Of a stretch of 64,000 nucleotides of DNA, positions 9,734 to 17,852 are shown one piece after another; the first letter of the stretch is position 1; every line of letters starts with the position of its first letter. Below the pieces are notes generated by a model. It made no database searches, had not been told where the DNA came from, and saw only the letters and a list, made by a program, of their open reading frames with translations. This stretch comes from Limnobaculum xujianqingii (GTDB taxonomy: Bacteria > Pseudomonadota > Gammaproteobacteria > Enterobacterales > Enterobacteriaceae). The translations under genes were made by a program, and so were the position numbers. Location: contig NZ_JABMLK010000001.1 of NCBI RefSeq assembly GCF_013394855.1, forward strand, positions 434,001 through 498,000. The letters are read 5' to 3'.

Positions 9734-11176
9734 TCACTCAATACGCAGAATACGACAGGTATTAGTACTACCAACCAGTGCCATTACGTCACCTTGAGTA
9801 ATGATAACCAGATCGCCAGACATCAGGAAACCGCGATCGCGCAGCTGATTAGTTGCAGCCATTGCCGCAGCCAGACCATCACAGTCACCGGTGAACATGA
9901 CCGGCGTTACGCCACGATAAAGGGCGCACAGATTCAGCGTTTGTTCATGACGGGACATAGCGAAAATCGGCAGGCCTGAGCTGATACGAGACATCATCAA
10001 TGCAGTACGACCCGATTCAGTCATGGCGATAATGGCGCTAATGCCTTTCAGGTGGTTAGCTGCATACATAGTAGATAACGCAATAGTGTCTTCAACATTA
10101 TCAAACTCAACGTCCATACGGTGCTTGGATATGTTCAGACGAGGCATTTTTTCTGCGCCAACGCAAACACGCGCCATGGCTGCGACAGTTTCCGCAGGGT
10201 ATTGACCAGCAGCAGTTTCTGCTGAAAGCATCACGGCATCGGTGCCATCCAGTACGGCGTTGGCAACGTCCATGACTTCAGCACGGGTTGGCATAGGGTT
10301 GGTAATCATTGACTCCATCATTTGGGTCGCAGTGATAACCGTACGGTTTAGTTGACGGGCACGTAAGATCAGCTTTTTCTGTACCGCTACCAACTCCGGA
10401 TCGCCAATTTCAACTCCCAGATCGCCACGGGCTACCATGATAGAATCTGATGCCAGAATGATATCGTCGATAGCTTCGTCTGTTGCAACTGCCTCTGCAC
10501 GTTCAACTTTAGCAACGATTTTAGCGTTACAGCCAGCATCGCGAGCCAGGCGGCGAGCATAATTCAAATCTTCGCCAGTACGAGGGAAAGAGACGGCTAA
10601 ATAATCTACATTGATTTTTGCTGCGGTGATGATGTCTGCTTTATCTTTTTCGGTTAACGCATCGGCAGAGAGGCCTCCACCCAGTTTGTTAATCCCTTTA
10701 TTGTTTGATAGCGGACCACCCACAGTGACTTCGGTAAATACTTTCATTCCCTGAACTTCGAGAACTTTTAGCTGTACACGACCATCATCCAGTAACAGGA
10801 TATCGCCAGGAACAACATCAGCAGGCAGGCCTTTATAGTCGATACCGACTTTTTCTTTATCACCATCACCAACAGAAAGGTTGGCATCTAATAGAAATTT
10901 ATCGCCTACATTCAGAAATACTTTACCTTCTTTAAAGGTAGATACACGGATTTTAGGCCCCTGCAAATCACCTAAAATGGCGACATGTTTACCTAATTTT
11001 GCTGAGATTTCTCGGACTTTATTGGCGCGGAGTTGGTGATCTTCTGGGGTTCCGTGGGAGAAGTTTAAGCGGACTACGTTGGCACCTGCGGCAATTATTT
11101 TTTCTAAGTTATTGTCACGGTCAGTTGCAGGGCCTAACGTGGTAACAATTTTGGTTCTTCTAAGCCTTCTGGACAT
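9734..11176 (-). CDS. pykA: pyruvate kinase II
   Basis: A 480-residue enzyme converting phosphoenolpyruvate and ADP to pyruvate and ATP at the end of glycolysis. It aligns end to end with E. coli PykA ([28 protein letters not shown]). Active-site blocks are present: [17 protein letters not shown], the Lys in AKVERAEAV and [10 protein letters not shown]. The C-terminal domain is complete. hexR lies upstream on the same strand, separated by a hairpin terminator, as in E. coli. Confidence 0.97.
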   Translation of the reverse strand: MSRRLRRTKIVTTLGPATDRDNNLEKIIAAGANVVRLNFSHGTPEDHQLRANKVREISAKLGKHVAILGDLQGPKIRVSTFKEGKVFLNVGDKFLLDANLSVGDGDKEKVGIDYKGLPADVVPGDILLLDDGRVQLKVLEVQGMKVFTEVTVGGPLSNNKGINKLGGGLSADALTEKDKADIITAAKINVDYLAVSFPRTGEDLNYARRLARDAGCNAKIVAKVERAEAVATDEAIDDIILASDSIMVARGDLGVEIGDPELVAVQKKLILRARQLNRTVITATQMMESMITNPMPTRAEVMDVANAVLDGTDAVMLSAETAAGQYPAETVAAMARVCVGAEKMPRLNISKHRMDVEFDNVEDTIALSTMYAANHLKGISAIIAMTESGRTALMMSRISSGLPIFAMSRHEQTLNLCALYRGVTPVMFTGDCDGLAAAMAATNQLRDRGFLMSGDLVIITQGDVMALVGSTNTCRILRIE

Positions 11177-11240
11177 GTATCACTCCATTCAACATGATAA
11201 GTTTTGACCTAATCAGTGTGTTTTTAAAGCATTAGTACTA

Positions 11241-11272
11241 ACAAAAGTCAGGCATATTGAATCTGCCTGACT
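11241..11272 (-). terminator. rho-independent terminator after hexR
   Basis: On the minus strand a 9-base stem AGTCAGGCA/TGCCTGACT with a 9-base loop is followed by UUUUG. It lies about 180 bases past the hexR stop and before pykA. Confidence 0.65.
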
Positions 11273-11451
11273 CTAAAAATTTCAGTTGTCTTAATTTCTG
11301 AGGGGTTTTATACCACTATCCAGCTAGCTTCTCAAATAAGAGCTGTCACGTTTCATATCACACTAAGCTAATCGTTTGCTTAATATCAAATTATCAGATT
11401 CAGAGAATTAGCTGTTTCTTTATTTTATTAAAACGGTGGATGAAATAAAGA

Positions 11452-12291
11452 TTAACGGTCTTTATCAAAGCGAGATTGTTTTAACGCATCTTTAACCCGT
11501 TTCAGATTATCTCTGGCAAGACTGCTGCGCAGAGTGAATCCGGTTGCCAATACGTCAATTATGGTTAATTGAGCAAGACGAGAAACCATTGGCATATAAA
11601 TGTCGGTATCTTCCGGAACATCAAGCAAAATGGAAAGGGTGGCAGCATTTGCCAGCGGTGTACCTTGAGAAGTAATGGCAATGACAGTAGCACCGTTTTG
11701 GCTGGCAATATCTGCCAGCTCGACCAGACTCTTGGTTCTGCCGCTGTGGGAAATTAACACTACCACATCGCCCTGATTGGAATTCATACAGCTCATTCGC
11801 TGCATGACGATGTCATCAAAATAGATCACCGGAACGTTGAATCTGAAAAATTTATTCATGGCATCGTGCGCGACAACTGAGGAGGCACCATAGCCAAAAA
11901 ATGATATTTTTTTCGCTTGAGTCAGTAAGTTAACTGCCCGATTAATAGCTATAATGTCAAGACTGCTCTTCGCCATATTCAGACTGGCAACGGCAGATTC
12001 AAAAATTTTATAGGTAAAGGCATCTGTGGTGTCATTTTCATCTACATTGCGATTTACATAAGGCGTTCCATTAGCCAGACTTTGCGCCAGTGCCAGTTTA
12101 AAATCGGGGAAGCCTTTAGTATTCAGCCTGCGGCAAAAACGGTTGACGGTTGGCTCGCTAACGTTGGCAATTTTAGCTAAGGTAGCAATGCTGGAATGAA
12201 TGGCAGTTTGTGGCGCAGCTAAAATAGCATCAGCAACTTTTTGCTCTGATTTGCTTAATGAATCTCGAAATTGGTGAATTCTTTCCAGCAT
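11452..12291 (-). CDS. hexR: HexR, RpiR-family repressor of central carbon genes
   Basis: A DNA-binding repressor that responds to 2-keto-3-deoxy-6-phosphogluconate and controls zwf and other hexose catabolism genes. An N-terminal RpiR helix-turn-helix (~residues 20-75, ANVSEPTVNRFCRRLNTKGFPDFK) is followed by an SIS sugar-phosphate domain (~125-260, VVVLISHSGRTKSLVELA). I chose ATG 12291 (MLERIHQF) because GGGA lies 7 bases upstream; an ATG six codons earlier has only a poorly spaced AGG. About 279 residues. It is divergent from zwf, whose upstream region carries a perfect HexR palindrome. Confidence 0.95.
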   Translation of the reverse strand: MLERIHQFRDSLSKSEQKVADAILAAPQTAIHSSIATLAKIANVSEPTVNRFCRRLNTKGFPDFKLALAQSLANGTPYVNRNVDENDTTDAFTYKIFESAVASLNMAKSSLDIIAINRAVNLLTQAKKISFFGYGASSVVAHDAMNKFFRFNVPVIYFDDIVMQRMSCMNSNQGDVVVLISHSGRTKSLVELADIASQNGATVIAITSQGTPLANAATLSILLDVPEDTDIYMPMVSRLAQLTIIDVLATGFTLRSSLARDNLKRVKDALKQSRFDKDR

Positions 12292-12587
12292 ATTTATATC
12301 CCGCTGCATTTGCCTATTACATTCAAAGGAGAAATCAATCTTTGATTTGTGGAAATATACTACGTGATATCAGATCGTGCAGTAATAAAGCATCGTTTTG
12401 TAATTTTTTTTCAGAAAGTTTGACTCACATCTGATTTTAACGTTTTAACAGCACGAAAAGAGTAAGTGGATAACTAAATATTTTTTATATTTAATGGGTT
12501 ATCTCTTAGCTTCACAAGGGTTTACAACAGGTTTTTACTTTTTTATCCGCCTATTTACGCCAGTCAGATAAAGAGGTACATTACTTA

Positions 12588-12602
12588 TGTAATAAAATTA
12601 CA
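12588..12602. promoter_or_regulatory. HexR operator upstream of zwf
   Basis: TGTAATAAAATTACA is a near-perfect 15-base palindrome that matches the known HexR consensus TGTAATnnnATTACA. It lies 53 bases before the zwf start in the divergent hexR/zwf gap (12292-12655). I see nothing else identifiable in that 364-base gap. Confidence 0.85.
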
Positions 12603-12655
12603 AGATTTTTTAAGTCGTACACCTACATTTTTACGGCTTAACTGAGGAGATAGTT

Positions 12656-14131
12656 ATGGTAGATGATTCGATAGCTCAAGCCTGTGATTTAGTCATTTTT
12701 GGCGCTAAAGGTGACCTGGCTCGCCGCAAGCTATTACCGTCACTTTATCAACTGGAAAAAGCCTGTCATATTCATCCGGATACTCGAATTTTAGGCGTTG
12801 GTCGCGCTGAGTGGGATAAGGCTGCCTATACTGACGTTATCGAAAAAGCGCTGACCACCTTCATGAAAGAAGAGATCGATCCAGAGGTTTGGAAACGATT
12901 AAGCGCACGTTTAGACTTCTGCAATCTGGATGTTAATGATATTCCTGGATATAACCAACTGGGCCAGATGCTCGATCAAACCAGCAGAGTTACCATCAAC
13001 TATTTTGCTATGCCACCCAATACATTTGGTGCAATTTGCCGCGGTTTAGGTGAAGCAGGATTAAATAAATTCCCCAGCCGCGTTGTGATGGAAAAACCGC
13101 TGGGTACCGATTTAAAATCTTCTCAAGAAATTAATAATCAGGTGGCTGAGTATTTTGATGAATCTCAGGTTTACCGCATTGACCACTATTTAGGTAAAGA
13201 GACAGTTCTGAACCTGCTAGCACTGCGTTTTGCTAACTCCCTGTTCTCCGCGAAGTGGGATAATACTGCCATTGATCACGTTCAGATTACTGTTTCTGAA
13301 GAGGTCGGTATTGAGGGTCGCTGGGGCTACTTTGATAAAGCCGGGCAGATGCGTGATATGGTGCAGAATCACCTGTTACAGATTCTGACCATGATTGCGA
13401 TGTCTCCTCCGGTGGATTTAAGCGCTGACCGTATTCGTGACGAAAAGGTTAAAGTGTTGCGTTCTCTGCGTCGTATCAATCATACCAATATTCGTGAAGC
13501 AACGGTCAGAGGCCAATATACCGCCGGGTTTGTTCAGGGACAAAAAGTTCCGGGCTATCTGGATGAAGAAGGCGCTAACAAGCGCAGTAATACCGAAACC
13601 TTTGTCTCTCTGCGAGTGGATATTGATAACTGGCGCTGGGCTGGCGTGCCGTTCTACCTGAGAACCGGTAAACGTTTGCCGTCCAAATGTTCAGAAGTGG
13701 TTATCTATTTCAAGAATCTGCCAATTAATCTGTTCCGGGATTCTTACCAAACATTGCCACCAAATACTTTAACCATTCGTCTTCAACCTGACGAAGGGGT
13801 TGATGTACAGATCCTGAATAAAGTACCAGGTCTGGACCATAAACACCGTCTGCAAACCACTAAGCTTGATCTGAGCTTCTCAGATACCTTCCACGAACAG
13901 CACGTAGCTGATGCCTATGAACGTTTATTGCTGGAAACTATGCGCGGTATTCAGGCTCTGTTTGTTCGCCGTGATGAGGTAGAAGAGGCGTGGAAATGGG
14001 TGGATTCTATTATGGAAGCCTGGGCTGCAGATAATGAACCACCAAAGCCGTATCAGGCAGGTACCTGGGGACCAGTAGCATCTGTTGCTATGATCACCCG
14101 TGATGGCCGCTCATGGAGCGAATTTGAATAA
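12656..14131 (+). CDS. zwf: glucose-6-phosphate 1-dehydrogenase
   Basis: A 491-residue enzyme oxidising glucose-6-phosphate to 6-phosphogluconolactone with NADP+, the entry to the oxidative pentose phosphate and Entner-Doudoroff routes. The N-terminal Rossmann motif (FGAKGDLARRKLLPSLY, near residue 15) and the active-site YRIDHYLGKE are present, and it aligns over its length with E. coli Zwf. The ATG has an ideal GAGGAG six bases upstream. It heads zwf-pgl-eda, consecutive steps of one pathway. HexR repression is supported by the operator at 12588. Confidence 0.97.
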   Translation: MVDDSIAQACDLVIFGAKGDLARRKLLPSLYQLEKACHIHPDTRILGVGRAEWDKAAYTDVIEKALTTFMKEEIDPEVWKRLSARLDFCNLDVNDIPGYNQLGQMLDQTSRVTINYFAMPPNTFGAICRGLGEAGLNKFPSRVVMEKPLGTDLKSSQEINNQVAEYFDESQVYRIDHYLGKETVLNLLALRFANSLFSAKWDNTAIDHVQITVSEEVGIEGRWGYFDKAGQMRDMVQNHLLQILTMIAMSPPVDLSADRIRDEKVKVLRSLRRINHTNIREATVRGQYTAGFVQGQKVPGYLDEEGANKRSNTETFVSLRVDIDNWRWAGVPFYLRTGKRLPSKCSEVVIYFKNLPINLFRDSYQTLPPNTLTIRLQPDEGVDVQILNKVPGLDHKHRLQTTKLDLSFSDTFHEQHVADAYERLLLETMRGIQALFVRRDEVEEAWKWVDSIMEAWAADNEPPKPYQAGTWGPVASVAMITRDGRSWSEFE

Positions 14132-14204
14132 ATAAGACAAAACGATACCATCCCGTCAGATTAGAATAGGATGGCTATAACGATTGTTAATGAAGGTAAC
14201 TACC

Positions 14205-14900
14205 ATGGCAAACTTAACTAACTTCCCAACAACGGATGATTTAAATCGCCGCTTAGCGCAACAGGTGGTCTCTGAGTTGCAAAAAGGAATTGATACCAAG
14301 GGAAAAGCGAGTCTTGTAGTCTCCGGCGGTAAAACCCCGTTAGGTTTATTTAAATTGCTCAGTCAGCAGCCGTTGGCCTGGGAAAAGGTCACCATTACTT
14401 TGGCTGATGAACGTTGGGTGGACAGTAATAATGATTCCAGCAATGAAAAGTTGGCACGTGAAAACTTATTGCAGGAACATGCAGCTACGGCACATTTTGT
14501 CTCATTAAAGAATGAGAGTCTTACACCATTTGAGGGCGCGTCAGGGATTGAAAAATCACTGAAAGAGATAGCTAAGCCTTTTGATGTTGTGATTTTGGGT
14601 ATGGGTGATGATGGGCATACGGCATCATTGTTTCCTGGTGCTGAGAATTTATTTCCGGCTCTGGATATGAAGTCTAAACATCTGTGTATGGGCATGACGC
14701 CATTAACAGCACCATTAGACCGATTAACGCTGACGCTACCTGCGCTACTAAACAGCCGCCATATTTTCCTGCATCTGGTAGGAGAGAATAAGCGTGCTGT
14801 TTACCATCAGGCACAGGAAGGGGATGACGTAAATGAAATGCCTGTCCGTGCGGTAATACACCAAACCCATACGCCAGTAGATGTGTTCTGGTCTGCATAA
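14205..14900 (+). CDS. pgl: 6-phosphogluconolactonase (DevB type)
   Basis: A hydrolase of about 231 residues converting the Zwf product 6-phosphogluconolactone to 6-phosphogluconate. Family motifs are visible: SGGKTPLGLF, ITLADERWV and GMGDDGHTASLFPG (~residues 132-145). ATG 14205 is preferred over 14184 because AAGG lies 8 bases upstream. This is the DevB/SOL type, not the cycloisomerase-2 type encoded by E. coli pgl (ybhE). It sits between zwf and eda, where E. coli has edd. Confidence 0.93.
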   Translation: MANLTNFPTTDDLNRRLAQQVVSELQKGIDTKGKASLVVSGGKTPLGLFKLLSQQPLAWEKVTITLADERWVDSNNDSSNEKLARENLLQEHAATAHFVSLKNESLTPFEGASGIEKSLKEIAKPFDVVILGMGDDGHTASLFPGAENLFPALDMKSKHLCMGMTPLTAPLDRLTLTLPALLNSRHIFLHLVGENKRAVYHQAQEGDDVNEMPVRAVIHQTHTPVDVFWSA

Positions 14901-14919
14901 CGATTTAAATAATCCTGCG

Positions 14920-14993
14920 TGTGGCGAGTCAGTTGCACGTTTATGTTAACGGCTGCGACGAGCCTGACTGGATCAGGTATTTGATTAGCCACA
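14920..14993 (+). promoter_or_regulatory. potential structured leader upstream of eda
   Basis: Nested complementary arms are visible: TGTGGC (14920-14925) with GCCACA (14988-14993), and AGTCAG (14927-14932) with CTGACT (14964-14969). The second outer arm ends just before the GGAG upstream of eda, so folding could influence eda translation. There is no T-run, so it is not a simple terminator. I do not recognise a known riboswitch. Confidence 0.3.
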
Positions 14994-15008
14994 TGGAGAT
15001 CTGTTGAG

Positions 15009-15650
15009 ATGAAAAACTGGAAAGTAAGCGCTGAAAGTATCCTGTCTGATGGACCGGTGGTTCCTGTTATTGTTATTAAGGAACTGAAAGATGCTGTTCC
15101 TCTGGCTAAGGCATTAGTCGCCGGTGGTGTTCGTGTACTGGAGGTAACTTTGCGTACTCCTTGTGCAATGGATGCTATTCGCGCTATCGCCAAAGAAGTG
15201 CCAGAAGCTATTATTGGCGCGGGTACGGTGTTGAATCCTCAGCAACTGGCTGAAGTTGCTGCCGCTGGCGGTCAATTCGCTATCAGCCCGGGTTTGACCG
15301 AGCCTCTGTTACAAGCAGCAGTTGAGGGCAATATGCCTTTAATTCCGGGAATCAGTAGCGTTTCTGAATTGATGCTGGGTATGGATTACGGTTTACGTGA
15401 GTTTAAATTCTTCCCGGCAGAAGCTAACGGTGGTGTAAAAGCGCTTCAGGCGATTTGTAGTGCGATCTCTTCCGTTCGCTTTTGTCCTACCGGTGGCATA
15501 ACCCTGAACAACTGTCGTGACTATCTGGCATTGCCAAGTGTGCTGTGCGTAGGTGGTTCATGGTTAGTACCGGCAGATGCGATTGCGAAGGGTGATTTCA
15601 ACCGTATTACTGAACTGGCTCGTGAAGCGGTAGCGCACGCTAAAGGTTAA
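15009..15650 (+). CDS. eda: KHG/KDPG aldolase
   Basis: A 213-residue class I aldolase that splits 2-keto-3-deoxy-6-phosphogluconate into pyruvate and glyceraldehyde-3-phosphate, and also acts on 4-hydroxy-2-oxoglutarate. The Schiff-base Lys is in [12 protein letters not shown] (near residue 133), the catalytic Glu in VLEVTLRT, and the phosphate-binding FCPTGGI and VGGSW blocks are present. It is near-identical in length to E. coli Eda. It follows pgl by 108 bases. No edd, the enzyme that makes its substrate, is seen nearby. Confidence 0.97.
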   Translation: MKNWKVSAESILSDGPVVPVIVIKELKDAVPLAKALVAGGVRVLEVTLRTPCAMDAIRAIAKEVPEAIIGAGTVLNPQQLAEVAAAGGQFAISPGLTEPLLQAAVEGNMPLIPGISSVSELMLGMDYGLREFKFFPAEANGGVKALQAICSAISSVRFCPTGGITLNNCRDYLALPSVLCVGGSWLVPADAIAKGDFNRITELAREAVAHAKG

Positions 15651-15675
15651 TTATCTCTGCTGTTTTGTTATATCA

Positions 15676-15709
15676 ATCCCGTCGGTTTAACTATTGGCGG
15701 GATTTTTTA
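15676..15709 (+). terminator. rho-independent terminator after eda
   Basis: ATCCCG and CGGGAT form a stem (with extra pairing inside the loop), followed by six T. It closes the zwf-pgl-eda block. Confidence 0.8.
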
Positions 15710-16193
15710 TAGCTGAAATTTAATTATATTAAATGAATATTAATGCATAGCGATTAATCTGGTGCAGGTATAATTTATTTGATGCAATCACTAAAGGTGG
15801 TTAAATTTAAAAATATATTATCTTTTGTGTGTTTACTTTTATTATTTCCCTGTGGTAAAAATAGAGCTGTAAATAAACTATTCTGGAGGGGTAAGTGCAA
15901 ATCGTGGTTTTATTACACGACTGACAACCAAATTTCATGATGAACACTCAACGTTCTGTGCTACAAACATCAACTTTCGTCTTCTTTATTTCAGCTATCT
16001 TAGCCAGTGAACTTAACTGGAGCTCTGCACTTTAGCGCCTTCTCCTCGCCTGTTTGGCATATCAATACATTAATTCCTGGTGTCGCTAACCTATTTTTGC
16101 GATGAATAATATTTGCTATCGGTAAATGTTATTTTTGGCATCAAAATATTTAGCGGTCGGGATTATTAAATAAAAATAATCTGGAGAAGAAAA
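15710..16193. other. long intergenic region/leader of mdtJI
   Basis: 484 bases without a confident gene. It contains a GGAGGGG sequence at 15885-15891 with a nearby GTG mini-ORF (15895 to a TGA at 15922-15924), a 32-codon ORF at 15937-16035, and a GGAGAAG before mdtJ. In E. coli the mdtJI transcript has an upstream ORF (mdtU) involved in polyamine control, so a long leader is expected. I see no terminator or repeat here. Confidence 0.5.
15937..16035 (+). CDS. candidate upstream ORF (mdtU-like position)
   Basis: A 32-codon ORF starting with two ATGs (MMNTQRSVLQ) and ending NWSSAL, 158 bases before mdtJ. No good Shine-Dalgarno is seen. The only argument for it is position, since E. coli has a short regulatory ORF (mdtU) in the mdtJI leader. 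I cannot match the peptide from memory. It may be a chance ORF. Confidence 0.2.
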   Translation: MMNTQRSVLQTSTFVFFISAILASELNWSSAL

Positions 16194-16577
16194 ATGATTT
16201 ATTGGCTGCTTTTATTAATGGCTATTATTACTGAAGTTATTGGTACTCTATCGATGAAATATGCCAGCGAAACGGGAAGTATTTATGGGCATATTATTAT
16301 GTATATGATGATTACCATCTCTTATCTTTTATTGTCGCTTTCGATTAAACGTGTTGCATTAGGCGTGGCCTATGCGCTATGGGAAGGGGTTGGGGTTTTA
16401 TTGATAACGGCATTCAGCGTGTTGTTGTTCGGGGAAGAGATTTCGGTAGTTAAAGCGGTTGGTCTGGCAGTACTTCTGCTGGGTATCATATTGATTAAGT
16501 CAGGTACACAGAAACCAAACAAACCGACAGGGAAATCACAGCCCAAAATAGTGGAGAAACATCATGCAACAGCTTGA
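16194..16577 (+). CDS. mdtJ: spermidine exporter subunit MdtJ (SMR family)
   Basis: A 127-residue small multidrug resistance protein with four membrane helices. The conserved membrane Glu is in [11 protein letters not shown] (near residue 13), and [19 protein letters not shown] matches E. coli MdtJ closely. With MdtI it forms a heteromeric pump that exports spermidine. GGAGAAG precedes the ATG. It overlaps mdtI by 14 bases. The C-terminal tail after the fourth helix (~residues 106-127) is Lys-rich and slightly longer than in E. coli. Confidence 0.95.
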   Translation: MIYWLLLLMAIITEVIGTLSMKYASETGSIYGHIIMYMMITISYLLLSLSIKRVALGVAYALWEGVGVLLITAFSVLLFGEEISVVKAVGLAVLLLGIILIKSGTQKPNKPTGKSQPKIVEKHHATA

Positions 16578-16896
16578 GTTTTACCATATTGCATTTTTGG
16601 GTCTGGCGATTGTACTGGAAATTATCGCTAATATATTTCTGAAACTCTCAAACGGTTTTAAGCGTTTTTGGTTAGGGATACTCTCATTAGTCTGTGTTTT
16701 AGGCGCTTTTAGCTCGCTGGCTCAGGCAGTCAAGGGAATGGATTTATCCATAGCCTATGCGTTATGGGGCGGTTTTGGGATTGCAGCAACGATTGCTGCC
16801 GGTTGGATTCTGTTTGGCCAGAAGCTAAATGCCAGAGGCTGGGTTGGATTACTGTTACTGCTGCTTGGGATGGTTATTCTTAAGTTAGCGGTTTGA
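16564..16896 (+). CDS. mdtI: spermidine exporter subunit MdtI (SMR family)
   Basis: A 110-residue four-helix SMR protein and obligate partner of MdtJ. The conserved Glu is in [17 protein letters not shown] (near residue 19), and [15 protein letters not shown] matches the family. Its start lies inside the end of mdtJ, indicating coupled translation. The 314-base gap after it holds a structured repeat (16965-17121). Confidence 0.95.
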   Translation: MQQLEFYHIAFLGLAIVLEIIANIFLKLSNGFKRFWLGILSLVCVLGAFSSLAQAVKGMDLSIAYALWGGFGIAATIAAGWILFGQKLNARGWVGLLLLLLGMVILKLAV

Positions 16897-16964
16897 TGTT
16901 GAAATTAAAAATAGTCATCATTCACTGTGGTGTTTAAATAGATCAGATAAATTGACATCAATGA

Positions 16965-17121
16965 ATATTCCGGTCGTAAAATCTAAAATGTTTATATTGG
17001 CATTGCGCTCGACCGGAAGACCATCAGTACTTAACGTTGGAGTGCGTTGGGCCTGGCCGGGTTAGGGGCGCTTCGTTGGCTTACGCCAAGTCGACCCCAA
17101 CACCCGTCCCTCCCAACGATT
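16965..17121 (+). repeat. dispersed structured intergenic repeat, copy 1
   Basis: A 157-base element whose second copy (58215-58370) is inverted. The last ~75 bases (from GAGTGCG at 17040 to CCCTCCC) are nearly identical between copies. The left arm differs in sequence but keeps a hairpin: CCGGTCG (16970-16976) pairs with CGACCGG (about 40 bases later). The core carries TTGGC-TTAC-GCCAA inside longer GGGG/CCCC arms. It sits between convergent mdtI and the RidA-family gene. It resembles enterobacterial palindromic repeats in size and site, but I do not recognise it as ERIC or REP. Confidence 0.9.
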
Positions 17122-17210
17122 GGCTATCTTAAGGTACAGAACTGATCTATCGCGATTTATCATCAGTCTGGGGGGGAATAACTGTGTGGCAAACCCAGAA
17201 TTTCTTATAC

Positions 17211-17555
17211 CTAACAAGCAGCAACAATCTTAATTTCCACTTTATATTGTGGCTTCATTAATGCGGCTTCTACCGTACAACGTACTGGTGCATTACCATC
17301 CGGAACCCAGGCGTCCCACGCGGCATTCATTGATGCAAAATCAACCCGATCGGCTAAAAAGATGGTGACATCCAGAATGCGCTCTTTACTGGAACCCAAC
17401 TGGCTAAGCATGATATCGATATCTGCCAGTACGTTAGCCGTTTGAGCGGTTACGTCGGCATCCAGATTGTCAGGTACGCTGGTATAGTAAATCGTATCGT
17501 TATAAATCACAGCATCAGACCAGCGTTTGGCAGGGTTAATTCGTTTAATTGTCAT
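17211..17555 (-). CDS. yoaB: RidA/YjgF-family protein YoaB
   Basis: A 114-residue protein aligning throughout with E. coli YoaB (NLDADVTAQTANVLADID, then FASMNAAWDAWV, then PVRCTVEAALM). The C-terminal Arg of P-V-R-C-T-V and the final V-E-I-K-I-V-A are the RidA core. RidA proteins deaminate reactive enamine/imine intermediates; the specific substrate of YoaB is not established. It is divergent from yoaA, as in E. coli. The 297-base gap upstream (17556-17852) shows no other gene. Confidence 0.92.
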   Translation of the reverse strand: MTIKRINPAKRWSDAVIYNDTIYYTSVPDNLDADVTAQTANVLADIDIMLSQLGSSKERILDVTIFLADRVDFASMNAAWDAWVPDGNAPVRCTVEAALMKPQYKVEIKIVAAC

Positions 17556-17852
17556 GGTGTATTGCTCCTGAAATTATCATGGTGATTTCATATTAATGGC
17601 TTAAGGTTAAGATAACCACTCTTGTGGATCAATTCCCTTGTAGGATCTGGCCTATATCCATTATGACAAAGACAGATTAGATGAGCCGTTGCCGGGAAAA
17701 TTAATCAACTGAATTTCTGGCAATTTTTTGTTATATGAGCAAACAGGGTGGTGGTGACTGGTCAGGACAGGCATAATAAGCAACTTCTTTACCGTATCTG
17801 CTCAATGCTGGCGGTCAGACTCATTCAAGCTTAACCCAACGGATACTCATAC

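Noticed and set aside
16965..17121. ERIC or classic REP element
   Set aside because: The size is near ERIC (about 127 bases), but the sequence I can recall for ERIC and REP does not match; it is reported as an unidentified repeat.
17556..17852. LexA box upstream of yoaA
   Set aside because: CTGG-TCAGG-ACAG is seen, but the spacing and half-sites do not fit CTGT-N8-ACAG.
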